This document shows positions 16,742 through 25,860 of a DNA stretch of 64,000 nt, piece after piece (within the stretch, counting starts at the first letter, position 1; the number at the start of each line of letters is the position of its first letter). Both the position numbers and the translations under genes were made by a program. The stretch is from Actinomadura luzonensis. GTDB taxonomy: Bacteria; Actinomycetota; Actinomycetes; Streptosporangiales; Streptosporangiaceae. The notes below the pieces were generated by a model. That model had not been told where the DNA came from. It ran no database searches and saw only the letters and a program-made list of their open reading frames with translations. The stretch spans positions 3,849,001-3,913,000 of the forward strand of contig NZ_JAKRKC020000001.1 of assembly GCF_022664455.2 (NCBI RefSeq), given 5' to 3'.

Positions 16742-17689
16742 ATGCGTCACCGCACCGCCGCGCTCGCCGCCACCGCCCTGGCCGCCGCCGCGCTCACCGC
16801 GCCCGCGTTCACCGCACCCGCTCTCGCCGCACCCACGCCCTCCCCCGGGCTGCCGTCGGCCGTCGCGTCGGAACCGCCGTCGTCGGCCCAGGTCAAGGTG
16901 CGGCCGGGCACGTCGAAGGGCACCGGCGCGCTGACCCCGGTCGCCGGGGCCGACCGCCTGGTGGCCCCGCTCGGCGTCGACCCCGCCTGCCCCGCCAAGA
17001 TCGAGATCGGCCTGCGCAGCGACGCGAAGAAGGCCGCCTACGCGAGCGCGCGGATCGAGATCGACCCGCCGCTGACCGCCTCCCGCACCATGCTGACCAG
17101 CTACCTGCCGCCCGGCTACGAGCTCGGCGCGAAACTGCTGGTGGCCGTGCCGCCCGGCACCGCCGAAGGCACCTACGGCCTGCGCCTCCGCACCCCCTCC
17201 CGCACCCTGGAGGTGCCGGTCGAGGTCCTGCCCGTGGACCGGCTCGACAACGGCGGCAACCTCGCCCTGCGCCGCCCCGTCACCGCCTCCTCCCAGCACG
17301 TCAACGCCAACTACCCGCCGTGCAGCGTCGTGGACGGCGACCGCTCCTCCAACGGCTGGGCCGGCGGCAACGGCTGGAACGACGCCACCGCCCGCGCCTG
17401 GCCGGACACCGTGGACATCGCGCTCGGCGGCGCGCGCCAGATCTCCCGGGCCGACCTCTACACGCTCGACACCGAGCGCTACCCGGCCTCCCGCTACGGC
17501 GTGCGCGACTGGGACGTCCAGGCCCGGGTGGGCGGCCAGTGGCAGACGGTCGCGCAGGTGCGCGGCAACACCGCGGGGAACGCGCGCTCGGACTTCGCGC
17601 CGGTCACCGCGGACGCGGTCCGCATCGTGGCGCTCGCCTCCAACGGCGCCAACGACTACACCCGCATCATCGAGGTCGAAGTCCGCTGA
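16742..17689 (+). CDS. Secreted protein with C-terminal F5/8C-type sugar-binding domain
   Basis: 315 residues with an Ala-rich Sec signal peptide (to about residue 29, ALAAP). The middle region (about 45-170) has beta-sandwich-like composition (AEGTYGLRLRTPSRTLEVPV) and is not recognised. Residues about 175-315 look like a discoidin/F5-8C domain: NLALRRPVTASSQ, CSVVDGD, NGWAGGNGW, VDIALGG, DWDVQARVGGQW. It probably binds glycans at the cell surface and may target the co-transcribed phosphatase. Start set by AGGAGGAAG upstream. Confidence 0.75.
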   Translation: MRHRTAALAATALAAAALTAPAFTAPALAAPTPSPGLPSAVASEPPSSAQVKVRPGTSKGTGALTPVAGADRLVAPLGVDPACPAKIEIGLRSDAKKAAYASARIEIDPPLTASRTMLTSYLPPGYELGAKLLVAVPPGTAEGTYGLRLRTPSRTLEVPVEVLPVDRLDNGGNLALRRPVTASSQHVNANYPPCSVVDGDRSSNGWAGGNGWNDATARAWPDTVDIALGGARQISRADLYTLDTERYPASRYGVRDWDVQARVGGQWQTVAQVRGNTAGNARSDFAPVTADAVRIVALASNGANDYTRIIEVEVR

Positions 17690-17706
17690 GCGAAGGGAGA
17701 ACGCCG

Positions 17707-19134
17707 GTGAGCGGCACGTTCACTCGGATCACGCCGCCCCGCACCAAGGTGGGGCTGGTCGCCGGAGGGCTGGGGGCGTACTGGCCGCAGTTCCCCGATC
17801 TGCTGCCGCAGCTGCGGCGCTCCTCCGCCCGCGTCGCCGAGCGGATGCGGGACCTCGACTGCGAGGTCGTGGACGTCGGCTTCATCTCCGACGCCCAGGA
17901 AGGCGCGGCGGCCGCCGAACGGCTGCGCGCCGAAGGGTGCGACCTCATCGTCGGGTTCCTCACGACGTACATGACGGCCACCATGCTCGTGCCGATCGCG
18001 CAGCGCAGCGGCGCCCCCGTGCTGCTGATCAACCTGCAGCCGACCGAGTCGATGGACCACGCCACCTTCGACACCGGCCAGTGGCTGGCCTACTGCGGCG
18101 CCTGCCCGCTGCCGGAGATGGCCAACGCCTTCACCCGCTGCGGCATCCCGTTCCGCTCGGTCTCGGGCTACCTGGAGGACGAGCGGGCCTGGCAGCGCAT
18201 CGGCCGCTGGGTGAAGGCCGCCGGCGTGCGGGCCGCGCTGCGCCGCGGCCGGCACGGCCTGATGGGCCACCTCTACCCCGGCATGCTGGACGTGGCCACC
18301 GACCTGACGCTGGTCAGCGCCAACCTCGGCGGGCACGTCGAGGTGCTGGAGTTCGACGACCTGCGGGTGCGGGTGGAGAAGGTCTCCGACGACGAGGCCG
18401 GCGCCCGCGTCGCGCTGGCCCGCGAGGTCTTCGAGCTGGACGCGTCGGTGAACGAGGAGGACCTCCAGTGGGCCGCCCGCGTCTCGGCCGGCCTGGACCG
18501 CCTGGTCGAGGACTTCGCGCTGGACAGCCTCGCCTACTACCACCGCGGCCTGGACGGCGAGATCCACGAGCGGCTCGGCGCGGGCATGATCCTCGGCGCG
18601 TCCCTGCTCACGGCGCGCGGCGTCCCGGCGGCCGGCGAGTACGAGCTGCGCACCTCCCTCGCCATGCTGATCATGGACCGGCTGGGCGGCGGCGGCTCCT
18701 TCACCGAGCTGCAGGCGCTCGACTTCGCCCGCGGCCACGTCGAGATGGGCCACGACGGCCCCGCCCACCTGGCGATCAGCTCGCGCCGCCCGCTGCTGCG
18801 CGGCCTCGGCGTCTACCACGGCAAGCGCGGCTGGGGCGTGTCGGTCGAGTTCGACGTGACGCGCGGCCCGGTCACCGCGTTCGGGCTGCGCCAGGACCGC
18901 GACGGCCGCTACGGCTTCGTCGTCTCCGAGGGCGAGGTCGCCGAGGGGCCGCTGCTGCAGATCGGCAACACCACCTCGCGCGTCGACTTCGGCTGCGACC
19001 CGGGCGAGTGGACCGACGCCTGGAGCGCTAGCGGCATCTCCCACCACTGGGCGCTCGGCACCGGCCACCGCCTGGCCGAGCTGCGCGCGGTCGCCGACCT
19101 GCTGGGAGCCGAGGTCACCGCCGTCCAGCCGTAG
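17707..19134 (+). CDS. L-arabinose/L-fucose isomerase family protein
   Basis: 475 residues from GTG 17707 with a GAAGGGAGA site. Resembles the AraA/FucI superfamily: VGLVAGGLGAYWPQF at the N-terminus, the middle domain with VGFLTTYMTATMLVP and INLQPTESMDH, GHLYPGMLDVATD, and a C-terminal domain with HVEMGHDGPAHLA and GISHHWALGTGH, which would supply acidic and His metal ligands. It should interconvert an aldose and a ketose in the cytoplasm. With the rhamnosidase, sugar transporter and DeoR regulator it fits intracellular use of a deoxy- or pentose sugar. The exact substrate cannot be told from sequence. Confidence 0.78.
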   Translation: MSGTFTRITPPRTKVGLVAGGLGAYWPQFPDLLPQLRRSSARVAERMRDLDCEVVDVGFISDAQEGAAAAERLRAEGCDLIVGFLTTYMTATMLVPIAQRSGAPVLLINLQPTESMDHATFDTGQWLAYCGACPLPEMANAFTRCGIPFRSVSGYLEDERAWQRIGRWVKAAGVRAALRRGRHGLMGHLYPGMLDVATDLTLVSANLGGHVEVLEFDDLRVRVEKVSDDEAGARVALAREVFELDASVNEEDLQWAARVSAGLDRLVEDFALDSLAYYHRGLDGEIHERLGAGMILGASLLTARGVPAAGEYELRTSLAMLIMDRLGGGGSFTELQALDFARGHVEMGHDGPAHLAISSRRPLLRGLGVYHGKRGWGVSVEFDVTRGPVTAFGLRQDRDGRYGFVVSEGEVAEGPLLQIGNTTSRVDFGCDPGEWTDAWSASGISHHWALGTGHRLAELRAVADLLGAEVTAVQP

Positions 19135-19200
19135 CGATCAGCGGGCGATCAGCGGGCGATCAGCGGGCGATCAGCGGGCGGCCGGCGGGTGATCAGCGGG
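19135..19200 (+). repeat. 11-bp tandem repeat array after the isomerase gene
   Basis: Four perfect copies of CGATCAGCGGG (19135-19178), then a degenerate copy (CGGCCGGCGGG) and a near-perfect one (TGATCAGCGGG, to 19200). It starts directly after the TAG stop and ends 23 bases before the kinase start. Each unit contains the GATC palindrome. Confidence 0.9.
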
Positions 19201-19223
19201 CCGGGTGCCCGTACGATGAGGGC

Positions 19224-20366
19224 GTGCGCGGACTTATCGGCTCGTTGTGGAACGAGCCGCGGGCGCCGGGCGCGCCGCGGCGGGGGTGGCGGGACTGGGC
19301 GCTCGTCGCCGGGGTGGTGGCGGCCGCGCTCCTGGAAGGGGCGCTGCGGCCGGACCTGCCGTCGCGGCCGCTGTCGGTGGCCGTCACGGCGGGGCTGGCG
19401 CCGCTGCTGCTGTGGCGGCGCGGCAAGCCGCTGCTCATGCTGGCGCTCGCCTTCGCGGTGACGTCGGCGGCGTCGCTGGCCACGGGCGGGCGGGACGTCG
19501 AGACGTACACGCTGGCGTTCGTGCTGATCCTCGTCTACGCGGTGTTCCGCTGGGGGTCGGGCCGGGAGGCGCTGACCGGGCTCGCGCTCGGGCTGGCCGC
19601 GGTGGGCCTGTCGGCGGCGCAGGGCCGCCTGGAGCCGGCCGACCTGGTCGGCGCGCTGGCGGTCATGTCGGCCGCGCTCGGGCTTGGCGGGGCGACCCGG
19701 TTCCGGGCCGGCGCGCGGCTGCGCGAGCTGGACCGGGTGAAGCTGCTGGAGCGCGAGCAGCTGGCCCGCGAGCTGCACGACCTCGTGGCCCACCACGTCT
19801 CGGCGATGGCGATCAGGGCGCAGGCGGGCCTCGCCGCCGCGGCGGCCGCGCAGCCGGACGCCGCGGCCGACGCGCTGCGCGTCATCGAGGCCGAGGCGTC
19901 GCGCACGCTGGCCGAGATGCGCACGATGGTGCACGTGCTGCGCCGCAACGAGCCGGCCGAGCTGACGCCCGGCAAGCAGCTCGCCGACCTGGCCGAGCTG
20001 GCGGGCCGGGCCCGGGTCGGGCCGGCGGTGGACGTCGAGATCGACGGCGACGTCGCGGGCGTGCCGCCGCCGGTCGGGGCGGCGATCTACCGCATCGCCC
20101 AGGAGTCGGTCACCAACGCGCGGCGGCACGCGCGGCACGCCACCCGCATCGAGGTGCGGGTGACGGCCGACGACGCGGCGGTGCGGCTGCGGGTCAGCGA
20201 CGACGGCGACGGCGTCGTGGCGCGGCAGATCTCCGCGGCCGGGTACGGGCTGATCGGGATGATCGAGCGCGCCGGGCTGCTGGGCGGCACCTGCGAGGCC
20301 GGCCCGAACCCCGGCCGCGGCTGGACGGTCACGGCCGTGCTGCCGAGGACGGGGGCGGCGACGTGA
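19224..20366 (+). CDS. NarL-type sensor histidine kinase
   Basis: 380 residues. Four hydrophobic segments in the first 150 residues form a membrane sensor without a sizeable extracellular loop. The HisKA_3 dimerisation helix has ELHDLVAHHVS (phospho-acceptor His about residue 185), and the C-terminal HATPase has the N-box ESVTNARRHA and GYGLIGMIERA. It should phosphorylate the response regulator whose GTG overlaps its stop (GTGA). The sensed signal is unknown; intramembrane sensors of this layout often respond to membrane or envelope stress. Confidence 0.9.
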   Translation: MRGLIGSLWNEPRAPGAPRRGWRDWALVAGVVAAALLEGALRPDLPSRPLSVAVTAGLAPLLLWRRGKPLLMLALAFAVTSAASLATGGRDVETYTLAFVLILVYAVFRWGSGREALTGLALGLAAVGLSAAQGRLEPADLVGALAVMSAALGLGGATRFRAGARLRELDRVKLLEREQLARELHDLVAHHVSAMAIRAQAGLAAAAAAQPDAAADALRVIEAEASRTLAEMRTMVHVLRRNEPAELTPGKQLADLAELAGRARVGPAVDVEIDGDVAGVPPPVGAAIYRIAQESVTNARRHARHATRIEVRVTADDAAVRLRVSDDGDGVVARQISAAGYGLIGMIERAGLLGGTCEAGPNPGRGWTVTAVLPRTGAAT

Positions 20367-21079
20367 ACCACGAGGAGACGGCCAGGCCGGACGCGAGCGG
20401 GCCGGCCCGCGAGCAGGGGGACGCGCCGATCCGGGTGATCGTCGCCGACGACCAGGAGATCGCCAGGACCGGCCTGCGCATGATCCTCGACCTCCAGCCC
20501 GGCATCGAGGTGATCGCCGAGGCCGGCGACGGCCGCCGCGCGGTGGAGCTGGCCCGGCGGCTGCGCCCCGACGTCTGCCTGTTCGACATCCGCATGCCCG
20601 CCCTGGACGGCATCGAGGCCACCCGCCTGCTGGCCGGTCCGGAGGTCGCCGACCCGATCGCGGTGGTCGTCATCACCACCTTCGACCTCGACGAGTACGT
20701 CTACGCCGCGCTGCGGGCCGGCGCCCGCGGCTTCCTGCTCAAGGACGCCGGCCCTGCCCTGCTGTCGCAGGCGGTGCGGGCGGCGGCGGCCGGCGACGCG
20801 CTCATCGCGCCCAGCATCACGGCCCGGCTGCTGGGCGCGTTCGCCGGGGCGGCGCCGTCCGGGCCGCTCGCGCAGCCGATCGAGGCGCTGACCGACCGGG
20901 AGGAGCAGATCCTGGCGACCGTGGCGCGCGGCCGGACCAACAGCGAGATCGCCGCCGAGCTGCACATCTCGCTCAGCACGGTCAAGAGCCACGTGGCGAG
21001 CCTGATGACCAAGCTCGGCGTGCGCAACCGGGTGGAGATCGCGATGTGGGCGTACGAGACGAACCGGATCAGGCGCTGA
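20363..21079 (+). CDS. NarL/FixJ-family response regulator
   Basis: 238 residues from GTG 20363, coupled to the kinase. Receiver domain: VADDQEIARTG, phospho-acceptor Asp in CLFDIRMPALDG, Lys in LLKDAG. The C-terminal LuxR helix-turn-helix spans LTDREEQILATVARG to LSTVKSHVASLMTKLGV. An unusual N-terminal extension of about 25 residues precedes the receiver. Its 3' end overlaps the convergent DUF2306 gene by 11 bases; that gene is a plausible target. Confidence 0.93.
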   Translation: MNHEETARPDASGPAREQGDAPIRVIVADDQEIARTGLRMILDLQPGIEVIAEAGDGRRAVELARRLRPDVCLFDIRMPALDGIEATRLLAGPEVADPIAVVVITTFDLDEYVYAALRAGARGFLLKDAGPALLSQAVRAAAAGDALIAPSITARLLGAFAGAAPSGPLAQPIEALTDREEQILATVARGRTNSEIAAELHISLSTVKSHVASLMTKLGVRNRVEIAMWAYETNRIRR

Positions 21080-21761
21080 CCGCCCGGCGGGCCCGCCGCC
21101 GGCGGATCAGCCATTCGGCCACGGCCAGGTTGACCGCCCAGCCGGCGCCGAGGAGCAGCGCCCGGGTGTTCCCGGCGGGCTGGCCGGCGACCGCGGCCCA
21201 CAGGCTCACGATCACCGCCTGGCTGCCCGCGCCGAGGCCGAGGGCGTAGCCGCGGGTCATCCAGGCGCGGTGCGCGCGGTGGTCGCGGCGCAGCACGGCG
21301 GCCAGGCCGAGCAGGAGCGCGGCGGCCATCGCCGAGCCGAACCCGATCCTGAGGACCGTCAGCAGCTCGACGTCCACCGGCCGGCGCGGGTAGAACACGG
21401 TCAGCCACAGCCCGGACAGCGCCGCGGCGAGCCCGCACGGCAGCAGGATCCGCCCCATGAGCCGGTGCCGGGCGGGCGGCCGGCGCCCGCCGAACTGGAA
21501 GGCGCCGAGCACGGTGTACACGCTCGCCCCGACGATGTGCACCACCAGGGGCGCGGCGGCGAGGTGGGTGTCGTCGGGCAGCACGTCCGGCCCGACGAGC
21601 GCCAGGCCGGACAGCTCCGACAGCCGGAGCGTGCCGGCCACCACGGGGACGAGGGAGAGTGCCACCAGCCCGGCGGGCACGAGCCGCGACCTGCGGGCGG
21701 GCCGGGGGCCGGGCGGGGTGGTGGGCGGGGTGCTGGGCGGGGTGGCAGGTGCCTGGGTCAT
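21069..21761 (-). CDS. DUF2306-type multi-pass membrane protein
   Basis: 230 residues with a Pro-rich cytoplasmic N-terminus and about six hydrophobic segments. It carries the family pattern of His and Gly residues in membrane helices (APLVVHIVGASVY; HRLMGRILLPCG; HRAHRAWMTRGYAL), reminiscent of haem-binding or four-helix redox membrane proteins, but its function is unproven. Often found beside NarL-type two-component pairs, which suggests it is their regulated output. Divergent from the oxidoreductase gene. Confidence 0.75.
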   Translation of the reverse strand: MTQAPATPPSTPPTTPPGPRPARRSRLVPAGLVALSLVPVVAGTLRLSELSGLALVGPDVLPDDTHLAAAPLVVHIVGASVYTVLGAFQFGGRRPPARHRLMGRILLPCGLAAALSGLWLTVFYPRRPVDVELLTVLRIGFGSAMAAALLLGLAAVLRRDHRAHRAWMTRGYALGLGAGSQAVIVSLWAAVAGQPAGNTRALLLGAGWAVNLAVAEWLIRRRRARRAVSA

Positions 21762-21924
21762 GTCCCGATCGTGGCGGCCGGCGGCGGCCGGTTCATCGGC
21801 GCTTCGGCTCTGGCCGGGCCGTCCCTAAGGCCGGGCGGAAGGTCGTACTTTCGGCCGTTACCGGGCGGCGGGGCCGCGCTCACACTGGCGTCCAACCGTC
21901 CCCGCCGACCCTAGGGAGCGCCCG

Positions 21925-22914
21925 ATGAAGGCCTTCGTCCTCGACTCGTACGGACCGCCCGACGCCCTGAAGCTGACCGAGGTCCCCCGCCCCGTGCCCG
22001 GCCCCGGCGAGGTGCTGGTGCGGGTGCGCGCCACGTCCGTCCAGCCCTTCGACTGGCACCTGATGCGCGGCGAGCCGCGCCTGGCCCGGCTGATGCCCGG
22101 CGGTCCGGGGATCCTGCGGCCCAGCCTGCCGATCCTCGGCGCGGACGTCGCCGGCGTGGTGGAGGAGCTGGGGCCGGGCGTGCGCGAGGTGGCGCCGGGC
22201 GACGAGGTGTACGCCATGTCCGGGCAGGGCGGGTTCGGCGAGTACGCCGCCGTCCGGGTCACCGACCTGGCGCCCAAACCGGCGACGTTGTCGTTCGAGG
22301 AGGCGGCGGCCGTCCCGATGGCGGCCCAGACCGCCCTGCTGGCGCTGCGCGACGACGGCGGCCTGCGGGAGGGGCAGCGGGTCCTGGTGAACGGCGCCTC
22401 CGGCGGGGTGGGCACGTTCGCCGTGCAGCTCGCGAAGGCGTTCGGCGGGGTCGTCACCGGCGTGTGCAGCCCGGCCAACGTGGACCTGGTGGGCTCGCTC
22501 GGCGCCGGGGAGGTCGTCGACTACACCAAGGAGGACCTGCTGCGCCTCGGCCGCCGCTTCGACCTGGTCGTCGACGTCGCGGGCAGCCTTCCGGGCCGCG
22601 CCTGGCGGCGGCTGGTCCGGCCGGGGGGCGCGCACGTGCAGGTGGGCGGGCGGGGCACCCGGTGGCTGCAGCCGATGGGGCGGATGTTCGCCACGATGGC
22701 GCTGGCGCCGTTCCTGCCGCACCGGGTGGCCATCACCACCGGCCCGTGGCGCGAGACCCGGGCCAACCTGATGACGCTGACGGGGTTCATCGACGGCGGC
22801 GACGTGCGGCCGGTCATCGACCGGCGGTACGGCTTCGCGGAGATCCCGGCGGCCGTCCGCTACCAGGAGGAAGGGCACGCGCGGGGCAAGGTCGTCGTCA
22901 CCGTGGCCCCGTGA
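21925..22914 (+). CDS. NAD(P)H:quinone oxidoreductase-like enzyme (MDR superfamily)
   Basis: 329 residues. GroES-like N-terminal half (PGEVLVRVRATSVQPFDWHL), then a Rossmann half with VNGASGGVGTFAVQLAKAFG. The Cys/His zinc ligands of alcohol dehydrogenases are absent, so it is a zinc-independent quinone-reductase-type member using NADPH to reduce enones or quinones. ATG 21925 is preceded by a weak AGGGAG site. A partial match to the hypoxia-box motif (GTACTTTCGGCC, 21845-21856) lies about 70 bases upstream but is too degenerate to rely on. Confidence 0.85.
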   Translation: MKAFVLDSYGPPDALKLTEVPRPVPGPGEVLVRVRATSVQPFDWHLMRGEPRLARLMPGGPGILRPSLPILGADVAGVVEELGPGVREVAPGDEVYAMSGQGGFGEYAAVRVTDLAPKPATLSFEEAAAVPMAAQTALLALRDDGGLREGQRVLVNGASGGVGTFAVQLAKAFGGVVTGVCSPANVDLVGSLGAGEVVDYTKEDLLRLGRRFDLVVDVAGSLPGRAWRRLVRPGGAHVQVGGRGTRWLQPMGRMFATMALAPFLPHRVAITTGPWRETRANLMTLTGFIDGGDVRPVIDRRYGFAEIPAAVRYQEEGHARGKVVVTVAP

Positions 22915-22986
22915 TTCTCATAACCCCGGCGTTTCAGGGCATTCTAGGGAACCGCGCAGGACGCACGACAGCGATGGGAGTCCTTG

Positions 22987-23793
22987 ATGCCGTTCCTGAC
23001 CCAGCTCGCCGACGTCGCGCGCCGCACCGGCAGCCCGGTGACCGAGGTGGCCGGCTGGCGGACCCGCGGCCACGGGCCGCAGCCCGAGGTGCAGGGCGTC
23101 GTCTGCCACCACACGGCCGGTCCCGCCGGCGGCGGGGACTACCCGTCGCTGGCCGTGGTGCGTGACGGCCGCCCCGGGCTCGACGGCCCGCTGTCGCACT
23201 TCGGGCTCGGCAGGTCCGGGCGCATCTACGTCATCGCCGCCGGCCGGTGCTGGCACAACGCGCCCTCGACCTCGCCCTGGCACGACAACTCCAGCGCCCT
23301 CGGCATCGAGGCCGAGAACAACGGCACGCAGCCCTGGCCCGCCGCGCAGCAGGAGTCCTACGTCCGGCTGTGCGCGGAGCTGTGCCGCGAGTTCGGGCTG
23401 CCGGCCTCGCGGGTCAAGGCGCACCGCGAGGTCAACACCGCCAAGCCCGACCCCCACTCCATCGACATGGACGACTTCCGGGCGTCCGTGGCCGCCATCA
23501 TCAAGAGCGGCCCGGACGCCTTCTGGACGGAGGAGCTCGTGAAGAACCTGCCGGTGATCCGGCTCGGCGACGACGGTTACGACGTCAAGACCGTGCGGGC
23601 CTGCCTGTTCGCGCGCGGCCACGTGCCGCCCGCCGCGTACGCCGGCCTGCCGGACGGGCTGCGCGGCTGGCTGGAGTCCACGGTGGCCGACGACGGGCTG
23701 ATCGCGCTGGTGCGGGCGTTCCAGCAGGCCAGGGGGATCGGCGAGGACGGCGTCGTCGGCCCGGAGACGTGGCCGCCGCTGCTGCGCGTCTGA
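22987..23793 (+). CDS. N-acetylmuramoyl-L-alanine amidase with peptidoglycan-binding domain
   Basis: 268 residues from ATG 22987 (GGGAG upstream; TTG 22984 is an alternative). The Amidase_2/PGRP domain has the zinc ligand motif CHHTAG (about residue 35), a second His in WHN, and KAHREVN with the catalytic or third ligand. The C-terminal PG_binding_1 domain (about 185-268) ends GIGEDGVVGPETWP. It cleaves the lactyl-amide bond between MurNAc and the stem peptide. No signal peptide is visible, as in phage-type endolysins, but there are no phage genes around; export may be non-classical or the protein may act on lysis. Confidence 0.85.
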   Translation: MPFLTQLADVARRTGSPVTEVAGWRTRGHGPQPEVQGVVCHHTAGPAGGGDYPSLAVVRDGRPGLDGPLSHFGLGRSGRIYVIAAGRCWHNAPSTSPWHDNSSALGIEAENNGTQPWPAAQQESYVRLCAELCREFGLPASRVKAHREVNTAKPDPHSIDMDDFRASVAAIIKSGPDAFWTEELVKNLPVIRLGDDGYDVKTVRACLFARGHVPPAAYAGLPDGLRGWLESTVADDGLIALVRAFQQARGIGEDGVVGPETWPPLLRV

Positions 23794-23812
23794 CCCCCCG
23801 CCTGCCGCCGGC

Positions 23813-25744
23813 TCAGCGGACGATGGTGCGGGCGGCGGCCAGCACACCGTCCTGGAAGCCCTCGACCCGGATCACGTGGGCCTCCCCGGCCCCCGGCACG
23901 GACACGGTGACGATCTCCTGCGTCAGGTCCGCCGAGGCCCGCGGCCGGCCGTCCAGGTAGACGTCGGCCCGGTCCAGCAGGTGGGTGCGCAGGGTCAGCT
24001 CGCCGGCCCCGGCCTCCACCTCCAGGCGGCGGGCCGGCAGCGCGGCGAGCAGCCGTCCGGCGTGCTCCAGCAGGTCGGCGTTGTCCTCCAGGACGTCGCG
24101 CCGGGTCATGCGGTGGCGCTCGTCCGGGGCCACGCCGAGGTCCTCGACCGGGGTGCCGGCCAGGTCGTGCACCCGCACCGAGCGGCGGATCGCCACCCGC
24201 ATGTTCGCCCCGCCGGGCAGCTCCTGGTACGGCGTGCCGGGCGCCGGCTCGGGCACCTCCAGCAGGAGCTTCAGCAGGGCGTGGGTCCACACGTTCGCGC
24301 CGCCCGCGCCGGTGTTGTCGGCCACGCCGAGCACCGGGCCGATCTTGTGGTCCTGGAAGCCGGCGGCGAAGATGTCGGTCGCCGAGTAGCAGCGGGCGTC
24401 GGTGACCAGCACCACGGGGCCGTGGTACTGCTGGCCGAGCGCGTTCGCGCCGCCGGCGGGCGTGATGGGGAAGCCGCCGGAGTAGACCGAGCCGGTCTCC
24501 AGCGCCTGGTTCATCGACGCGCACCAGGGCCCGAGGTCGATCTGGCCGGTGGGGTCCTGCCCGTGCTGGGCGCAGATGCGGGTGTTCAGCGGGGTCGTGA
24601 TGAACTGCGTCGGCTCCGGCGTGATCGGGCGGGGCGTGAGCGTCTGGAGGGTGAACTCGCTGGCGTAGATGTGGCCGCCGCCGTTGCCGCGCACGTCCAC
24701 GACGAGCCCGTCCTGCGGGAGCAGGCCGATGAGGCGGACGAACTCGCGGACGAACCCGTCGGGGTCCTGCACGTTGAAGGTGAACACGCGCAGGTGGCCG
24801 AACGTGCCGGAGGCGGTGGTGACGCTCCTCGCGCGGAAGACCGCCGGCATGGACGTGGCGACGGCCCCGGCCGGCCCGTCCGGCTCCGCGCTCTGACCGG
24901 CGGTGAGGTCGGCGGTGAGGTCGGCGGCGTCCGTCGACTCGGCCGCGGTGATCGCCTCGGGCACGTAGAGCAGCTTGACGGCCCGGCCGATCTCGTCGGT
25001 GGCGAGGTCGAGGCCCTGGGCGACGGCCGCGGCGGTGAGCTCGTCGGCGTTGACGAACGGCGGCAGGTTCTCCACCACCCGCCACCGCTCGCGCAGCTCC
25101 CTGGCGATGCCGTCGGCGCCGACGTGGCCGAGCACCACCCAGTCCTCGTCCGGCGGCACGTGGATGCGCAGCGGCCGGATCGTCAGCGACTCCAGGCCGC
25201 GGGCGTGCGCGGCCGCCGGGTTGCTGCCGGCGAAGCGCAGGGCGCTGAGGTCGACCGCCCGGTCGATCGGCACGCCGTTCCAGTGGGTGACCTCGACGCC
25301 CGGCCCGAACCCCGGCGCGGCGAACCCGGCGACGACCCGGGCGACCACGTAGTGCCGCTCGTCGCCCTCGTAGTACTCCTCGATCTGGTACGGCAGGTAG
25401 GCGATGCGGCCGGCGAACGGCTCCGGCAGCAGGTAGTTCGTGTGCAGGTCGCGCAGCGAGAGGAAGATCTGCGACAGCTCGGCGTGGAAGCGCCACTCGG
25501 GGTCCATGGTCTGGTCGCTCTGCCTGGCCAGCCGCAGCGCCAGCAGCCGCAGCCGCTGGACCGGGTTGACCGCGTGCATCGCGACCTTGAGCGGCAGGTG
25601 CACGTAGTTCTGCTCGATGAGCACCTGCGCCTGCCCGACCAGCGTGCGCCGGTCGGCGAGGGTCAGCGTGCCGGCCCTGCGCAGGAAGTCCCGCAGCTCC
25701 ACCGCGTCGGCGAGCCGCTTGCCCGCGCCTGAGTCCTCGGTCAT
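23813..25744 (-). CDS. S41-family (C-terminal processing type) peptidase
   Basis: 643 residues from ATG 25744. The N-terminal helical region has HAELSQIFLSLRDLHTNY, and a PDZ-like segment covers about 175-215 (GVEVTHWNGVPIDRAV). The catalytic tail-protease domain begins near residue 340. It has the family signature VVDVRGNGGG and ARCYSATDIFAAGFQDHKIG carrying the likely nucleophile Ser. No signal peptide or membrane anchor is visible, unlike typical CtpA, so a cytoplasmic role is possible. Convergent with the amidase; 19 bases separate the stops. Confidence 0.8.
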   Translation of the reverse strand: MTEDSGAGKRLADAVELRDFLRRAGTLTLADRRTLVGQAQVLIEQNYVHLPLKVAMHAVNPVQRLRLLALRLARQSDQTMDPEWRFHAELSQIFLSLRDLHTNYLLPEPFAGRIAYLPYQIEEYYEGDERHYVVARVVAGFAAPGFGPGVEVTHWNGVPIDRAVDLSALRFAGSNPAAAHARGLESLTIRPLRIHVPPDEDWVVLGHVGADGIARELRERWRVVENLPPFVNADELTAAAVAQGLDLATDEIGRAVKLLYVPEAITAAESTDAADLTADLTAGQSAEPDGPAGAVATSMPAVFRARSVTTASGTFGHLRVFTFNVQDPDGFVREFVRLIGLLPQDGLVVDVRGNGGGHIYASEFTLQTLTPRPITPEPTQFITTPLNTRICAQHGQDPTGQIDLGPWCASMNQALETGSVYSGGFPITPAGGANALGQQYHGPVVLVTDARCYSATDIFAAGFQDHKIGPVLGVADNTGAGGANVWTHALLKLLLEVPEPAPGTPYQELPGGANMRVAIRRSVRVHDLAGTPVEDLGVAPDERHRMTRRDVLEDNADLLEHAGRLLAALPARRLEVEAGAGELTLRTHLLDRADVYLDGRPRASADLTQEIVTVSVPGAGEAHVIRVEGFQDGVLAAARTIVR

Positions 25745-25860
25745 CTCGCACACCCGTCCCGTCGTCGGGCACGGTGGCGGAGCGGGGGCTCCCCGACCAC
25801 GCCGTCGGACTGCTCGGAGCCTGTTCGGACGCTCCGCAGCCTGGCACCGGCGGGCGGCGG

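Noticed and set aside
19135..19200. Repeats as a CRISPR array
   Set aside because: Units are contiguous 11-mers with no spacers and there are no cas genes.
20363..21079. This response regulator as the DosR/DevR acting on the boxes at 48-59 kb
   Set aside because: It is NarL-family, but its kinase has a membrane sensor and no GAF haem domains; nothing in the sequence links it to the boxes.
21845..21856. DosR-like box upstream of the quinone oxidoreductase gene
   Set aside because: GTACTTTCGGCC lacks the leading GGG and the closing C; too degenerate to count.
22987..23793. Prophage remnant around the amidase
   Set aside because: Neighbours are ordinary metabolic and regulatory genes; no holin, portal, integrase or att repeats seen.
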